A DNA stretch of 8,826 bases from an uncultured Alphaproteobacteria bacterium (GTDB lineage: Bacteria > Pseudomonadota > Alphaproteobacteria > Rickettsiales > UBA1997), in the NCBI GenBank assembly GCA_903959715.1, contig CAJBXX010000223.1, positions 1 to 8,826 of the forward strand, read 5' to 3'. The position numbers and the translations under genes were made by a program. The notes below the pieces were generated by a model. It searched no databases, was not told the origin of the DNA, and saw only the letters and a program-made list of their open reading frames with translations. Every line of letters starts with the position of its first letter. Within the stretch, counting starts at the first letter, position 1. Positions 6,634 to 8,826 of this stretch are shown piece by piece.

Positions 6634-6662
6634 ATATTGAAAACATTTTAATAACATGTCAA
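6634..6662 (-). promoter_or_regulatory. Candidate promoter for the pilin gene
   Basis: The minus strand carries a perfect TTGACA at 6657-6662. Seventeen bases downstream is only CAATAT (6634-6639), and TATGAA at 6631-6636 is a slightly better -10 with too long a spacer of 20. If used, it gives a leader of about 55-60 bases before the pilin ATG. The -35 is striking and the -10 is weak. Confidence 0.4.
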
Positions 6663-6709
6663 ATATTTTTTATAAAAGTTTTTGTAATGGTTCTTTTTTA
6701 AACATACTA

Positions 6710-7192
6710 TTAAATTTCATCAACAAATATGATTTGCAAAATTTCATAATTCACCTCTCCACCGGGAGTTTTTATCTCAACATCTTCGCCCACTTCTTTA
6801 CCGATCAAAGCCCTTGCCACTGGCGAGTTAATCGATATTAATCCCTCATCAATATTCGATTCAAATTCGCTAACAATTTTATATTTTATTTTTTTTTGAT
6901 TATCTAAATTCTCTAAATTAACGGTTGCACCAAATTGTATTTTATTGCTTTTAATTTTATTAATATCGACAACTTCAGCGCGAATAAATTTATCTTCGTA
7001 ATCCCCAATTTGAGCTTCGATAAAACCTTGGCGATCTTTTGCCGAATGATATTCAGAATTTTCACGCAAGTCTCCGAGCTCTCGTGCCGTAGCAATTTGC
7101 TTAATAATGTTGGGACGATCTTCGTTTTTTAATTTCTCTAATTGAGCTTTTAATTTTTTATATCCTGCAATGGTAATTTGAAATTTATCCAT
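6710..7192 (-). CDS. greA: Transcription elongation factor GreA
   Basis: GreA enters the secondary channel of RNA polymerase and stimulates cleavage of backtracked RNA, rescuing stalled complexes. The 160 residues fit the family length of about 158. The N-terminal antiparallel coiled coil (about 1-75) carries ARELGDLRENSEYHSAKDRQ with the tip acidic residues Asp41 and Glu44 that hold the catalytic magnesium. The C-terminal FKBP-like domain (about 80-160) has FGATVNL, SPVARALIGKEVGE and the TPGG turn. These features and length separate it from GreB. The ATG at 7190-7192 is preceded five bases upstream by AGAGG, the clearest Shine-Dalgarno in the window. It sits between ahcY and the pilin on the same strand with no apparent functional link to either. 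Confidence 0.96.
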   Translation of the reverse strand: MDKFQITIAGYKKLKAQLEKLKNEDRPNIIKQIATARELGDLRENSEYHSAKDRQGFIEAQIGDYEDKFIRAEVVDINKIKSNKIQFGATVNLENLDNQKKIKYKIVSEFESNIDEGLISINSPVARALIGKEVGEDVEIKTPGGEVNYEILQIIFVDEI

Positions 7193-7197
7193 GGTAA

Positions 7198-7202
7198 CCT
7201 CT
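7198..7202 (-). promoter_or_regulatory. Shine-Dalgarno of greA
   Basis: The minus strand reads AGAGG, five bases before the ATG. It stands out because most starts in this window lack any purine-rich site, and it fixes the greA start. Confidence 0.6.
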
Positions 7203-7210
7203 AAAATTTA

Positions 7211-7251
7211 AAAGCCTTTAAACCCTTGATTATCAAGAGTTTAAAGGATTT
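7211..7251 (-). terminator. Hairpin between ahcY and greA, probable ahcY terminator
   Basis: Arms 7215-7223 (CCTTTAAAC) and 7239-7247 (GTTTAAAGG) pair perfectly. After one C-A mismatch the stem continues as 7225-7229 with 7233-7237 around a three-base loop. Three more A-T pairs extend the base past another mismatch. It lies just after the ahcY stop on the minus strand and is followed by CTTTTAAATTTT, a broken T tract, so termination may be incomplete and greA may receive readthrough. Confidence 0.7.
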
Positions 7252-7255
7252 CTTG

Positions 7256-8554
<1,299 letters not shown>

Positions 8555-8826
8555 TTAATAGTTAATTGGTTGAATTATCAAGAGCCACAACAATGGAAGC
8601 ACAAAAACATATCCGATTGAAATAACATTTTTTTTGCTAAAAACTTTAAAAAAAGATAATAACAACAAAATGAACATCACTTCAAAAAAATAATATAAAA
8701 AAGATTGATAATCTAAGGCGACCGAGGCAATTAAAATGAATTTTATATAATCGAGAAATTGACTTTCATTACTAAAAACATAGTTAATTTTTTGATAAAT
8801 TAATTTATAAAAAATTGCAGAAAAAA
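8555..8826 (-). CDS. C-terminal part of an unidentified membrane protein, cut by the window edge
   Basis: The minus strand has an open frame of 89 residues running in from the window edge and ending at TAA 8555-8557. Its G+C is very low. At least two strong hydrophobic segments are visible, VMFILLLLSFF and, after a Lys-rich loop (FSKKN), GYVFVLPLLWLLII, with a weaker one upstream (YIKFILIASVALDY). The protein ends in IIQPINY. I recognise no family. The long open frame, hydrophobic pattern and the six-base spacing to ahcY support a real gene heading the ahcY transcript. The spacing suggests cotranscription but gives no functional clue. Confidence 0.7.
   Translation of the reverse strand, partial: FSAIFYKLIYQKINYVFSNESQFLDYIKFILIASVALDYQSFLYYFFEVMFILLLLSFFKVFSKKNVISIGYVFVLPLLWLLIIQPINY

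Noticed and set aside
6651..6662. Near-palindrome around ACATGT upstream of the pilin as an operator
   Set aside because: It is only six perfectly symmetric bases plus imperfect flanks, and it overlaps the candidate -35. No second copy was found in the window.
6656..7132. Plus-strand and alternative minus-strand frames over greA
   Set aside because: They are short, lie over a fully conserved greA gene, and have no supporting start signals.

Overview
The window is AT-rich (about 30% G+C by eye) and carries compact chromosomal genes with little intergenic DNA. I see no insertion sequence, phage gene, CRISPR array, tRNA or rRNA. The gene set is Gram-negative: a periplasmic AMIN/amidase_3 cell-separation amidase, a class A PBP1A, a prepilin with a class III signal, and GreA. 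The order amidase then mrcA, the GreA sequence and the low G+C suggest an alphaproteobacterium. A reduced lineage related to Rickettsiales is my best guess, but no marker gene here proves it.

Layout. The left edge (1-243, minus) holds the first 81 codons of glmS. A 205-bp very AT-rich divergent spacer separates it from a plus-strand block: amiC-like amidase (449-1753), an unrecognised hydrophilic 182-residue protein two bases later (1756-2304), a promoter-bearing gap, mrcA for PBP1A (2376-4841), and two tiny membrane genes resembling Mrp antiporter subunits F and G (4841-5089 and 5086-5385). These last three overlap by 1 and 4 bases. Everything to the right is on the minus strand: a small membrane protein that may be a degenerate MrpB-like remnant (5409-5696) converging on mrpG, a clear intrinsic terminator, a type IV pilin-like gene (5782-6570), greA (6710-7192), a long hairpin, ahcY (7256-8548), and the 3' end of an unidentified membrane protein (8555-8826).

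Functional themes. The left half is a cell-wall module. GlmS makes glucosamine-6-phosphate for peptidoglycan and LPS precursors, PBP1A polymerises and cross-links the wall, and the amidase cleaves it during division. The small Mrp-like genes are physically coupled to PBP1A translation, yet the large A/D antiporter subunits are not in the window. The right half holds unrelated single genes: methylation-cycle AhcY, transcription factor GreA and a pilin. I found no convincing new multi-gene system. The best leads are the coupled mrcA-mrpF-mrpG arrangement with its oppositely oriented MrpB-like neighbour, the unknown protein between the two wall enzymes, the short-form AhcY, and a pilin with alanine where the prepilin peptidase normally needs glycine.
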